Shown: one piece after another, positions 26,155-34,391 of the stretch
Numbering within the stretch: position 1 is the first letter of the stretch
Layout: each line of letters opens with the position of its first letter
Assembly (NCBI GenBank): GCA_964607915.1
Contig: CAZSMU010000013.1
Span: 1-44,761 of the forward strand
Length of the DNA: 44,761 nt
Source: JADJPL01 sp964607915
GTDB taxonomy: Bacteria > Bacteroidota > Bacteroidia > Chitinophagales > Saprospiraceae
Direction of reading: 5' to 3'
Notes under the pieces: generated by a model
The model's input: only the letters and a program-made list of their open reading frames with translations
Database searches by the model: none
What the model was told of the DNA's origin: nothing
Made by a program: the position numbers and the translations under genes

Positions 26155-28068
26155 ATGCTTGGCGAACGCCCTATCACCGACTGGCTGCCCATTACCCGAA
26201 AAGAAGTAGAAATACGCGGCTGGGATGAATTAGACGTCATCCTGGTATCCGGGGATGCGTACGTAGACCACCCTGCTTTTGGCACAGCCGTCATCGCCCG
26301 GATCATCGAAAGCGAAGGCCTGCGCATCGGGATTATCCCGCAGCCCAACTGGCAGGACGATTGGCGCGATTTCAAGAAGCTGGGTGCTCCCCGGCTGTTC
26401 TTTGGGGTCACCTCGGGTTGTATGGACTCCATGGTCAACCATTACACCGCTGCCCGGCGCAAGCGCTCCACAGACGCCTATACCCCCGGTGGAGAGTCCG
26501 GGTTCCGACCGGATTACGCCGTCAATGTATATACCAAAATCCTGAAACAGCTTTTTCCCGACACACCGGTACTCATCGGGGGCATAGAGGCTTCCCTACG
26601 GCGGGTGACCCACTACGACTATTGGTCCGACCGCTTGTTTCCTACTATACTCGAATCCAGTGGCGCCGATTTGTTGGTGTACGGAATGGGTGAAATGCCG
26701 CTGCGCGAAATCCTGCGCCTCCTCAAAAAAGGGGTGCCCTTCTCCTCGCTGACCACTATCCCCCAGACCGCCCTGCTGCGCGGTGCAGAGGAGGCACTCC
26801 CCATCAACAAGCACTGGGAAACGCTTTGGCTCAACCCCCACGAGCGCTGTCTGCGCGACAAGCGCTCCTATGCGGAAAATTTCAAGCATATTGAACAAGA
26901 ATCCAATAAGGTACGCGCCCGCCGACTGGCCCAAAAAGTAGGCGAAAAAACCCTCGTGGTCAATCCGCCGTACCCGCCCATGACCGAAGAACAAATAGAC
27001 ACTTCCTTCGATTTGCCCTATACCCGCCTGCCCCACCCGAAATATGCCAAGCGGGGAACTATCCCGGCTTATGAGATGATCCGCCATTCCATCAATATGC
27101 ACCGGGGTTGCTTCGGAGGCTGCAGCTTCTGTACCATATCCGCACACCAGGGAAAATTTATCGCCAGCCGCTCAGAAGAATCTATCCTGAAGGAGGTCGA
27201 AGCAGTAACCCAAATGCCTGACTTTAAAGGATATATAAGCGATTTAGGCGGCCCTTCAGCCAATATGTACCGCATGAAGGGAAAAGTCCAGGAGATATGC
27301 GACCGCTGTGTCAGCCCTTCCTGTATACACCCGGTGGTATGCAGCAACCTGGATACCAGCCATAAGCCTCTGACGGAGCTCTACCGCAAAGTAGATGCCC
27401 ACCCCAAGGTCAAGCGCGCCTACGTAAGCAGCGGGATCCGGTATGACCTGCTGGTGGACGGCTACAACAAACAAGCCGACGGCAGCCTGGACGAATACAT
27501 GGAACAACTCGTAACCAAACACGTTTGCGGCCGCCTGAAAGTAGCCCCGGAACATACTTCCGATGCTACGCTGCGCATCATGCGCAAACCCTCCTTCAAG
27601 CATTTCCATGAGTTCAAGAAGAAGTTCGACGCCCTCAACCAAAAGCACGGCCTCAACCAGCCTCTTATCCCCTATTTCATCTCAAGCCACCCCGGCTCGC
27701 AGGTAGAAGATATGGCCAACCTGGCTGCCGAGACTAAAGATATGGGATTCCGCCTGGAGCAGGTGCAGGATTTCACGCCGACGCCCATGACGGTCGCGAC
27801 GGTCATTTACTATTCCGGGCTACACCCATACACCCTACAGCCTGTCTATGCAGCGCGTTCTGAAAAGGAAAAAAAGGGACAACACCTTTTCTTTTTTTGG
27901 TACAAACGGGAAAACCACCAGCTCATCCGGGAGAAGCTGCAGAAATTGGGCCGGGAGGATTTGATTGTGCGCCTGGTAGACGATCAGAAGAAATACCAGA
28001 AGCGGGAGCTCATCAAGCGGGGCGCGCAGCCTGAACGATCTCCTATCCGAAAGAAAGCCAAACGATGA
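26155..28068 (+). CDS. YgiQ-family radical SAM protein
   Basis: A 637-residue radical SAM enzyme of the YgiQ/UPF0313 family. The 4Fe-4S motif is CFGGCSFC (Cys319, Cys323, Cys326) within NMHRGCFGGCSFCTI. The N-terminal domain with GDAYVDHPAFG and IGGIEASLRR is characteristic, as is the C-terminal region with HPGSQVEDM and a DUF3362-like tail. I chose ATG 26155, since the family begins with PITDWLP just after it. The biochemical role of this family is not established. It ends 14 nt from the convergent pentapeptide gene. Confidence 0.92.
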   Translation: MLGERPITDWLPITRKEVEIRGWDELDVILVSGDAYVDHPAFGTAVIARIIESEGLRIGIIPQPNWQDDWRDFKKLGAPRLFFGVTSGCMDSMVNHYTAARRKRSTDAYTPGGESGFRPDYAVNVYTKILKQLFPDTPVLIGGIEASLRRVTHYDYWSDRLFPTILESSGADLLVYGMGEMPLREILRLLKKGVPFSSLTTIPQTALLRGAEEALPINKHWETLWLNPHERCLRDKRSYAENFKHIEQESNKVRARRLAQKVGEKTLVVNPPYPPMTEEQIDTSFDLPYTRLPHPKYAKRGTIPAYEMIRHSINMHRGCFGGCSFCTISAHQGKFIASRSEESILKEVEAVTQMPDFKGYISDLGGPSANMYRMKGKVQEICDRCVSPSCIHPVVCSNLDTSHKPLTELYRKVDAHPKVKRAYVSSGIRYDLLVDGYNKQADGSLDEYMEQLVTKHVCGRLKVAPEHTSDATLRIMRKPSFKHFHEFKKKFDALNQKHGLNQPLIPYFISSHPGSQVEDMANLAAETKDMGFRLEQVQDFTPTPMTVATVIYYSGLHPYTLQPVYAARSEKEKKGQHLFFFWYKRENHQLIREKLQKLGREDLIVRLVDDQKKYQKRELIKRGAQPERSPIRKKAKR

Positions 28069-28082
28069 CGCAGCCCTGGTAT

Positions 28083-29495
28083 TCATATTTTCTTGAACCG
28101 TTGTATCTCGCGCAGGGAGAAGCGGGGCCCTTCCTCGCCGTCCAAGGTATCCAGGGTATAGCGGGCCAGTAGTTCTGCCCGTCCGATGATGGAGTCTGAC
28201 CGAGTCTCTGAGAGTTCTTTCTTCCAGGTATCGTGTACGATGGCCCCGTCGAGGCGTGCTCCCCTCAGGTCGGTGCCTGACCACACGGCATGGGTAAGGT
28301 CTGCCCCACTGAGATTGGCACCTCTCAGATTGGCACCCTGCAAGCGGGCCTCGCTCAGGTTAGCTCCTTGTAGTTGGGCGCCCTCCAATATGGCCTGGCT
28401 CAAATCGGCATCCTCTAGGTCGGCGCGGTTCAAGATGGCCCCGACGAGTTCTGCCTGGTGGAGAAGGGCTCCGCTCAGTAAAGCCTGTTCCAGGTTAGCT
28501 TGCTGGAGGAAAGCCTGCTGTAGGGCGGCATGACTGAGGCTTGCCCCTTTGAGGTATGCCTTCCGAAAATTCACCCCGCTGAGGTCCGCATACCGAAAAT
28601 TGCCCTTTTCGAAAATCGCCTTCATCGTATTCGTGTCCAGATTTATATTGACGAGCGAGATCAGCACTTGACCGCGCTCCTGGCTCAATTCCTCTCTCGA
28701 CAATACCCCTCCCTGCAGGTAGCGGTAGGGGCGCAGCATCTCGCACAGCGTTACGATACGGGTGATGAGTTCCGGGGACAGATCGCGTACCCGCTGCCGA
28801 CCGACGTCCAGTTTTAGCTCGCGGTCCACCTCGTTCCAGGTATTGTCCATACGAAAAACCAGGGCGCTGCGGCGGTCGGCCTCCTGCAGGTAGGTCTGCT
28901 GGTCCATGCGCTCGTTCTGATTTTCCATCAATTCGTTCTGTTTGTCGAGTCGTTTGGTCTGCTGTTCGATGAGGAGATTTTGGCGAAACAGGAGGATCGT
29001 GCCCAGGAGGCCTCCGAATCCGATGAAGAGGGCTTGAAAGACGATGAGGATCCAGCGCCGGAAATTAAACCAGACATACCAGGCACTGACTTTGCTTAGG
29101 ATATAGCTCACATTTTTTTCTGCCTCGTCGTAATTTTTTTCTGAAAAATTATTGATCAGGTCAAAGCTACGGCCTTTGAGGTCGCTCAGGTCAATGTCTG
29201 AGACTCCAAAAACACTTTTGAGGATGCGTTTTTTGTTGGCGACCACCCATACGGAAACGATACCGATTACCACGACCAAGGAAATAAAGCCCGTGATGAG
29301 GTCATCGAGTTTATCGGCCAGGGCCTCCAGTCCGATGGAAGTGATTGCGACGCCGAGGATGATGCCGATGGCGAGGATGATGATCGTGCGGGAGATCGTA
29401 TCCACCTGCAGCGAAGGCGAATCCTGGGGCTCGTTGTCGAGCCGGGGTATCCAGTGTTTGTCCCCTCTTTTGTGTTCGTGGTGCTGGTTCTCCAT
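28083..29495 (-). CDS. Membrane-anchored pentapeptide-repeat protein
   Basis: A 470-residue protein in clear modules: a charged His-rich N-terminus, two helices (about 37-56 and 66-86), a soluble loop, a third helix (about 147-170), a coiled coil rich in Gln and Asn (about 172-200), a helical segment, then a right-handed pentapeptide helix from about 297 to 420 with A(D/N)LSGA-type repeats, and a basic C-terminus. Pentapeptide domains are structural scaffolds, but no specific partner is known here. An odd number of helices would place the repeat domain on the opposite side from the N-terminus. It is preceded by a solo repeat end 4 nt before its start codon. Confidence 0.85.
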   Translation of the reverse strand: MENQHHEHKRGDKHWIPRLDNEPQDSPSLQVDTISRTIIILAIGIILGVAITSIGLEALADKLDDLITGFISLVVVIGIVSVWVVANKKRILKSVFGVSDIDLSDLKGRSFDLINNFSEKNYDEAEKNVSYILSKVSAWYVWFNFRRWILIVFQALFIGFGGLLGTILLFRQNLLIEQQTKRLDKQNELMENQNERMDQQTYLQEADRRSALVFRMDNTWNEVDRELKLDVGRQRVRDLSPELITRIVTLCEMLRPYRYLQGGVLSREELSQERGQVLISLVNINLDTNTMKAIFEKGNFRYADLSGVNFRKAYLKGASLSHAALQQAFLQQANLEQALLSGALLHQAELVGAILNRADLEDADLSQAILEGAQLQGANLSEARLQGANLRGANLSGADLTHAVWSGTDLRGARLDGAIVHDTWKKELSETRSDSIIGRAELLARYTLDTLDGEEGPRFSLREIQRFKKI

Positions 29496-29499
29496 AGTA

Positions 29500-29513
29500 T
29501 CGCAACAAGCCTA
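29500..29513. repeat. Solo repeat end before the pentapeptide gene
   Basis: TCGCAACAAGCCTA is the inverse of AGGCTTGTTGCGA, close to the family terminal motif. It lies 4 nt upstream of the pentapeptide start codon with no second arm recognisable. Confidence 0.4.
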
Positions 29514-29591
29514 GTACTTCCCCGTGGGCGATTCTGCCCGCTAATCACCCTAATATACGATTTTTTGGGGTATGCCGCACAGGTTTTTTAC

Positions 29592-29673
29592 TGGACCTAT
29601 TGCGAGGGGTCGGAGAGGAGGAAAACAAGGGCCTTTTTGACCCCGCGATAATCCCCTTCGCAACAAGTTTATT
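29592..29673. repeat. Palindromic intergenic element, copy D (short form)
   Basis: An 82-bp copy. Reversed, the right end reads AATAAACTTGTTGCGAAGGG, then ATTATCGCGGGGTCAAAAAG and GCCCTTGTTTTCCTCCTC, before reaching CGACCCCTCGCAATAGG. It joins one outer arm of type L to one outer arm of type R and lacks the central third of the long form. The stop codon TAA of the helical-repeat gene at 29669 is formed from its terminal AATAAAC. Confidence 0.75.
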
Positions 29674-31225
29674 GGCGTGCTCTTTCCCGAGCCAGGAAGC
29701 GGGCGGCCACTACAGACGCCAGCGGTTGGGCAGTAGCCTTGCTTTCCGTCCAGGCCGGGAGGTCTAAGAAGATGAAAGCGCGCTGTTCGGAGGGTTGCCC
29801 CTGTAACTCGGCTAATCCTACCTGAAAGCCTTGGAAATAGGCAGGGCGGGCGGGGGGTGGAACGGTCAGCACTCCTTTGAACAGGGTCACTGCTGCTTTC
29901 TGGAGCCCGCTGGGGTCTTTCATTTGGTGGATAAAACGGGCTGTATTCTGGATAAGGTAGTCCAGGAGGTCGTAATTGCCCAGATCGTAGTGGGCCATGA
30001 GGAACATGAGTTGGGTGTAAGCCTGTAGATCTTCTCGCAATGCCTTGCCGGGTGCGTTCAGGATCTTGTTCAGGTAGTCCACAGCCAGGCCGGGCTGGCC
30101 GGCACCCATGTAGGTCCAGGCGATTTTGTAGTACATCACCAGCACTTTGTGCGGATCGAGCAATTCCTCATAAATTTTGAGGCGTCGCAAGGTGCGGGGT
30201 ACATTTTTGACCCCTTCTTCAAAGCTACCTTGCAGGAAATGCAGGTTATAGCGCCCCTGGTGGACGAACAAGAAGGAGAATATTTTGGAATTGTAGTTCA
30301 GCCGGGCGTAGTTAGACGCCCTGAAGGCTTCAAGGCGATCCAGTGCTTCCCGGAACAGAGGGTAGTGGCGCAAGGAAAAAGAAGTGACGAGCAGGTGGTT
30401 CAAGCCGATGAGGTACATATCTACATCCGGCTCGACCATACGGGCATCGCGGGCATAGAGGCCGACCCATTTATGCGCGTATTCCAGGCAGCGGTCGTAT
30501 TCCTGTAAGAGGTAGTGCTGCCAGTAGTACACCTGATAGAGATACACCTCCTCGAAGAAAGTCAGCTTGCTGCGATGGGTGTGGGGGAGGTTTTCTTCAA
30601 AAAAACGCTTGGTTTCGGCCCGCGCCTCCTCGGTTCTGGCATGTCCGAAGTTGATGAAGCGGCGTTGGAGGATTAGTTTGAAATTCGACAGTTCGACGAT
30701 GGTGGCATTGATTTGGCTGCGTTTCCAGGCTTCTTCGGTAAGTCCTTCCATGCGCTCCGTCGAACTGCGGGTAATATGGCGCGACTCAATCCGCTTTTCG
30801 AACTCGACAATTTCGAGGTGCAGCATGTCGTGGTTGATAGCTATGGCGAGGGCTTTGGCCCGGCTGAGCAATTTGAGTGCCTGTAGGTATAAACCCTTGC
30901 CATAGAGGATATCGGCATAGTCAATCCATTCGCGCACCTGGATTTCCTCCCGTTTTCCGACTTCTACCAGGCGCAGGCTGGTCAGGATGTGTTGGTAGAG
31001 GTGGCGTTTGAGGTTGGAAAACTGGCTTTTATTGCTGTCTTTCAGTTTGCGAATAATCAGTTCTTCGCTGTACTCTCTTTGTTTTTCCAGCAAGTCGAAG
31101 AGTTGCAGGAATTTGGCATCGCTCTCGCCCTGGATACGGCGGGCGTAGAGGCGGAAATTCCTTTTTTCCGCTTTGGTGAGCGATTGCACCAAGCCAAACA
31201 ACTGGTCTCCGTGTGAAATGGGCAT
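29669..31225 (-). CDS. Helical-repeat (TPR-like) protein of unknown function
   Basis: A 518-residue, mostly helical cytoplasmic protein. The N-terminus SLTKAEKRNFRLYARRI and a KLKDSNKSQFSNLKRHLYQHIL segment (about 60-82) precede repeated helix pairs with TPR spacing, such as AWTYMGAGQPGLAVDYLNKI near 370. No catalytic motif is seen. Proteins with this N-terminus recur in Saprospiraceae-type genomes as I recall. It is the last gene of the minus-strand operon, 10 nt after the ModE-like gene. Confidence 0.75.
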   Translation of the reverse strand: MPISHGDQLFGLVQSLTKAEKRNFRLYARRIQGESDAKFLQLFDLLEKQREYSEELIIRKLKDSNKSQFSNLKRHLYQHILTSLRLVEVGKREEIQVREWIDYADILYGKGLYLQALKLLSRAKALAIAINHDMLHLEIVEFEKRIESRHITRSSTERMEGLTEEAWKRSQINATIVELSNFKLILQRRFINFGHARTEEARAETKRFFEENLPHTHRSKLTFFEEVYLYQVYYWQHYLLQEYDRCLEYAHKWVGLYARDARMVEPDVDMYLIGLNHLLVTSFSLRHYPLFREALDRLEAFRASNYARLNYNSKIFSFLFVHQGRYNLHFLQGSFEEGVKNVPRTLRRLKIYEELLDPHKVLVMYYKIAWTYMGAGQPGLAVDYLNKILNAPGKALREDLQAYTQLMFLMAHYDLGNYDLLDYLIQNTARFIHQMKDPSGLQKAAVTLFKGVLTVPPPARPAYFQGFQVGLAELQGQPSEQRAFIFLDLPAWTESKATAQPLASVVAARFLARERARQ

Positions 31226-31235
31226 AAACAGCGGC

Positions 31236-31607
31236 TTATATCATATCCGTAATCCGTTGCGTCTCTTCTACCAGGAAATCCCGGAAGCGGAGGTGCATAT
31301 CTTTGAAATAAGCTATGAGCTCATGGGCCTCCGGCGTCAGTTCGGCGCCGCCCCCTTCTTTGCCCCCGGTATGGGTGACTACAAGGGGCACGAGCGACTG
31401 TTGGTTTATCGAGGCGATCATTTCCCATGCCTTTTTATACGACATATTCATCTCTTTGGCGGCTTTGTTGATAGAGCCTGTCTTTTGAATCTGCTCCAGC
31501 AGTTCCACCCTTCCGGGGCCCAGGAATCGGTCTTTTTCTCCTTCGATCCAGAGTTTCCCCCCCGCTGCGAACCGGGCGGGGTCTTTCAGAATGTGTGCAA
31601 TGCCCAT
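31236..31607 (-). CDS. ModE-like winged-helix regulator (DNA-binding domain only)
   Basis: A 123-residue regulator matching the N-terminal DNA-binding domain of ModE. The helix-turn-helix lies at SINKAAKEMNMSYKKAWEMI, followed by the wing with THTGGKEGGGAELTPEAHEL. The molybdate-binding MopB/TOBE domains of full ModE are absent. ATG 31607 is chosen because the domain starts there and AAAGAG precedes it. Single-domain members are common and need not respond to molybdate. No molybdenum genes are nearby. It lies inside the operon downstream of the acylase. Confidence 0.85.
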   Translation of the reverse strand: MGIAHILKDPARFAAGGKLWIEGEKDRFLGPGRVELLEQIQKTGSINKAAKEMNMSYKKAWEMIASINQQSLVPLVVTHTGGKEGGGAELTPEAHELIAYFKDMHLRFRDFLVEETQRITDMI

Positions 31608-31680
31608 AAAAATCTCTTTATCCGGCTTGTTTCCAGGAAGCATCGGCAGGGTAGAGTTGTCCCTTGATGATTCCCGCAAG

Positions 31681-33873
31681 TTATTGCCCTGGGTGATACG
31701 TTCGTTCCGCTTGCTTGCGCACCTCTTCAGGGTAGAAGAGTACGTCTTTAAATTGGTGTTTTGCATAGCCTTCCACCTGGTCGGAAAAGTGAGGCGAAGC
31801 GGGGTCTGCACTAGAGCCGCCGGTCACGATTGATTTGGCGCGGATGCGGGGGCCAAATTCCACAGCCGCTACAAAGCTGTTGCCAACGTACCCATAGCGC
31901 TTTTTGGTATTGGGTGCGTTGCGCGCGCCAAAAGCCGGCAAGGACCCCCACAGGGAGCCGGTGAACCCGATTGCCGTGCTGGGCTTCTGGTCGTCGTAGC
32001 TTTCCTGTACTTTGCCCGTAAGGCGTTGGAAGCGGTTTACGTGTCCCCAGGCCACCTTCCAGGTTCCGAAATCTTCGGTCAGTTTCTGGATGGTTTCCTG
32101 CAGTACCTGCAGTTTTTCGTGTGTAGTCGTCAGGCCGATCATATAGTTGACAATAGACAACTGGTCGCCGGGCATATCCTCGCTCATGCGCACGCGAGTG
32201 AAGGCGATGAGTTTTTCCCCCCAGAAGACGGCAAGGGTAGTGGGGATGGACGCTACGCTGCAGTCGTATTTCCAGTCGCGCAGCAATGCGATAGGCTCCT
32301 GCAGGGCTGCTGCCACAGGGTCGTTTTGTACGGCCCGCTCGTCGTACGCCTTTAGCAAGGCAGGTATCAGGCGTTCGAAAGCGCTGAGGTAGGGGTCATA
32401 GCCGGCCTCGATCAGTTGGTCAAGCGAGATCGGCCACTTTTGGCCAGAGAGTACGCGCACCGCGTTCAGCCCCCGGAAGTTCTCGGGGTCGGGTGCCATA
32501 TAGACCGGATAATCCTCCCGCCTGGGGCTGGAGGGGCCTGCGGCCGTGAACGGCGTAGCGTTGCAGTTTTGTATCCAGCCACTCGCCGGGTTGCGGAACT
32601 GGACTGGCTCGTTCACCTTATGGAGTCCCTTCCATTCCGTTTCGGGGTTGCTGCCATCTACCGGTTTTTCCCAATCGAAAGCCGGGTTTCGCCGAGGCAT
32701 AAAGTTGCCGTGCCAATAAGCGATGTTGCCGTCGCGGTCGGCAAATACAGTATTGTTAGACGAGTTGGTGCGGTAGCGCATGACTTTCTGGTAAGACGCA
32801 TATCCCCGGGCCTTCGTGCGCAGGTACGATTGGGAAAGCGCTTCGAGGGGCTGGTTCATCATTTTCATGGATACCCATTGCTCCCCTCGCTGGTCAATGA
32901 CTGGGCCGTGGTGCGTCCAATACAAAACCACCTGCTTATGTCGAATATCCCCGCCGTCCCGGTAGGCTTGCAGGACCTCTTTTTGCTGCACAGGGAGTTG
33001 CTTGCCCCCGTAGCGATACGTGAGCATATCCCCTTTGAACTCCACGGTTTCGAGGTATTCATCGAGCGGGTCGGCCTGGCTGGACGTGTGCATCCAGCCG
33101 CAGTATTCATTAAATCCCTGGTAGATGAAAAACTGCCCCCAGGTGACGGCACCGTAGGCGTTCAGCCCTTCCTCGCTGACCATGTGCACTTCGGAGCGAA
33201 AATAAAAAGAAGTGTGCGGGTTGATGAGCAACAGGGCATTCCCCGAGGCGCTTTTGGAAGGCGCTATGGCAAAACCGTTGGAGCCAGTGGGTTCCCGCTC
33301 CCATTCCGGCAGTTCTTCATCCTCTACAAAGCCGGTAGCGCTGCCGAGCGTAGGCCCGTAAAAGCGCTTGATTCCTCCCAGGGACACTTCTGATATGTTG
33401 CCCCCGATACTTCCTTCGCTGAAGGTCAGCGGCATCCAGGGCTGGAAGCGGGTGAGTAGTTTAGGCCTGACCTGTGGGTGCGTATAGAGGTAGTAGTTCA
33501 TGCCGTCGGCGAAAGCATCCAGTAGCTTTTTCATCCATGCAGGACTGCCGGCATAGATGGCGGCGGCCTGTGCTGTATCTAAAAACAGGCGCGCCCGGAT
33601 ATCGTGGAACAGCGCCGATTCCCCTTCCACTTCTGCGAGTCGGCCAATAGCTTCTATGTAATTTTGTTCGACGCGGAAAAAGTCGTCTTCGCACTGGGCA
33701 TACAATAACCCGAAGACGACATCCGCGTCTGTTTTTCCGTAGATATGCGGGATGCCCCAGCGATCCCGGATGATGGTAACGCGCTCGGCGGTCGCTTTCC
33801 AGCGGGCAATTTCTGCAGGGGATTGGCCGGCAAGAGCTGTAGCGGAGAGCAAAAAAGCAAATAGAAGTCGCAT
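31681..33873 (-). CDS. Penicillin acylase family hydrolase (Ntn fold)
   Basis: A 730-residue periplasmic N-terminal nucleophile hydrolase. It starts with a signal peptide (LFAFLLSATALAGQ). The alpha chain contains IIRDRWGIPHIYGKTDAD, and the autoprocessing site is PTG|SNGFAIAPSKS with the nucleophile Ser at about 198. The beta chain shows GNALLLINPH and HYRxNSSN-type motifs. The family cleaves amide bonds of beta-lactams, N-acyl-homoserine lactones or N-acyl amino acids. The substrate here cannot be told. It follows the deformylase gene with a 2-nt gap. Confidence 0.9.
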   Translation of the reverse strand: MRLLFAFLLSATALAGQSPAEIARWKATAERVTIIRDRWGIPHIYGKTDADVVFGLLYAQCEDDFFRVEQNYIEAIGRLAEVEGESALFHDIRARLFLDTAQAAAIYAGSPAWMKKLLDAFADGMNYYLYTHPQVRPKLLTRFQPWMPLTFSEGSIGGNISEVSLGGIKRFYGPTLGSATGFVEDEELPEWEREPTGSNGFAIAPSKSASGNALLLINPHTSFYFRSEVHMVSEEGLNAYGAVTWGQFFIYQGFNEYCGWMHTSSQADPLDEYLETVEFKGDMLTYRYGGKQLPVQQKEVLQAYRDGGDIRHKQVVLYWTHHGPVIDQRGEQWVSMKMMNQPLEALSQSYLRTKARGYASYQKVMRYRTNSSNNTVFADRDGNIAYWHGNFMPRRNPAFDWEKPVDGSNPETEWKGLHKVNEPVQFRNPASGWIQNCNATPFTAAGPSSPRREDYPVYMAPDPENFRGLNAVRVLSGQKWPISLDQLIEAGYDPYLSAFERLIPALLKAYDERAVQNDPVAAALQEPIALLRDWKYDCSVASIPTTLAVFWGEKLIAFTRVRMSEDMPGDQLSIVNYMIGLTTTHEKLQVLQETIQKLTEDFGTWKVAWGHVNRFQRLTGKVQESYDDQKPSTAIGFTGSLWGSLPAFGARNAPNTKKRYGYVGNSFVAAVEFGPRIRAKSIVTGGSSADPASPHFSDQVEGYAKHQFKDVLFYPEEVRKQAERTYHPGQ

Positions 33874-33875
33874 AG

Positions 33876-34379
33876 TCAGTATAGTTGTTGAGGCGTTGTA
33901 GCCCAGCGGAAAGACTCCTGGTCTATCGCCCGCATGGTGGCCAATATGCCATCGAGGTGATCAATTTCGTGTTGCATGAGCTCCGATAAGTCTTCGGGGA
34001 GCTCCCAGACCTGTTCTTCCCAATGTTCGTCCCGGAAGCGCATTTTGCAGAAGCGGTGCCGTTTGAGCCGCACATGAAGGTTGGGAAAACTCATGCAATC
34101 GTCCCATAGCTCCATCATCTCCTCGCTGCAGTCGAACAACTCCGGGTTGAAGAGGGGAATGGGGCGATCTATGTTAAGTACGACCAGGCGCTTCAGTACG
34201 CCGACCTGCGGCGCGGCGATAGCCCGGCCCGCTCTGTATTTTGCGCGGAACTCGAGTACGATATTCGCCATCCCATCCACTACTGCTCGCAGGGAAGGGA
34301 TTTCGGGCGCTTGCACGGGTTCGCAGCGCAGGTACAGCCGGGGGTCGCCGAGCAGGAGTACATCGTCGAGGTGGAGCAT
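33876..34379 (-). CDS. Divergent peptide deformylase
   Basis: A 167-residue protein with the three deformylase motifs in order. Motif 1 is GRAIAAPQ (51-58), motif 2 is DDCMS (93-97) and motif 3 is QHEIDHLDG (136-144). The metal ligands Cys95, His137 and His141 and the catalytic Glu138 are present. Motif 2 is unusual, since classical enzymes have EGCLS. Canonical deformylase removes the formyl group from nascent proteins. Its position in an operon with a Tat-exported aminotransferase and a secreted acylase suggests a specialised paralogue rather than the housekeeping copy (inference). Confidence 0.85.
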   Translation of the reverse strand: MLHLDDVLLLGDPRLYLRCEPVQAPEIPSLRAVVDGMANIVLEFRAKYRAGRAIAAPQVGVLKRLVVLNIDRPIPLFNPELFDCSEEMMELWDDCMSFPNLHVRLKRHRFCKMRFRDEHWEEQVWELPEDLSELMQHEIDHLDGILATMRAIDQESFRWATTPQQLY

Positions 34380-34391
34380 ATCGAGTCCTGT

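Noticed and set aside
31236..31607. Molybdate regulation by the ModE-like protein
   Set aside because: Only the DNA-binding domain is present and no molybdenum transport or cofactor gene lies in the window, so I did not claim molybdate sensing.
32416..33393. Plus-strand open frame of 325 codons inside the acylase gene
   Set aside because: Antisense to the Ntn hydrolase with its intact nucleophile motif. The product has no recognisable family features.
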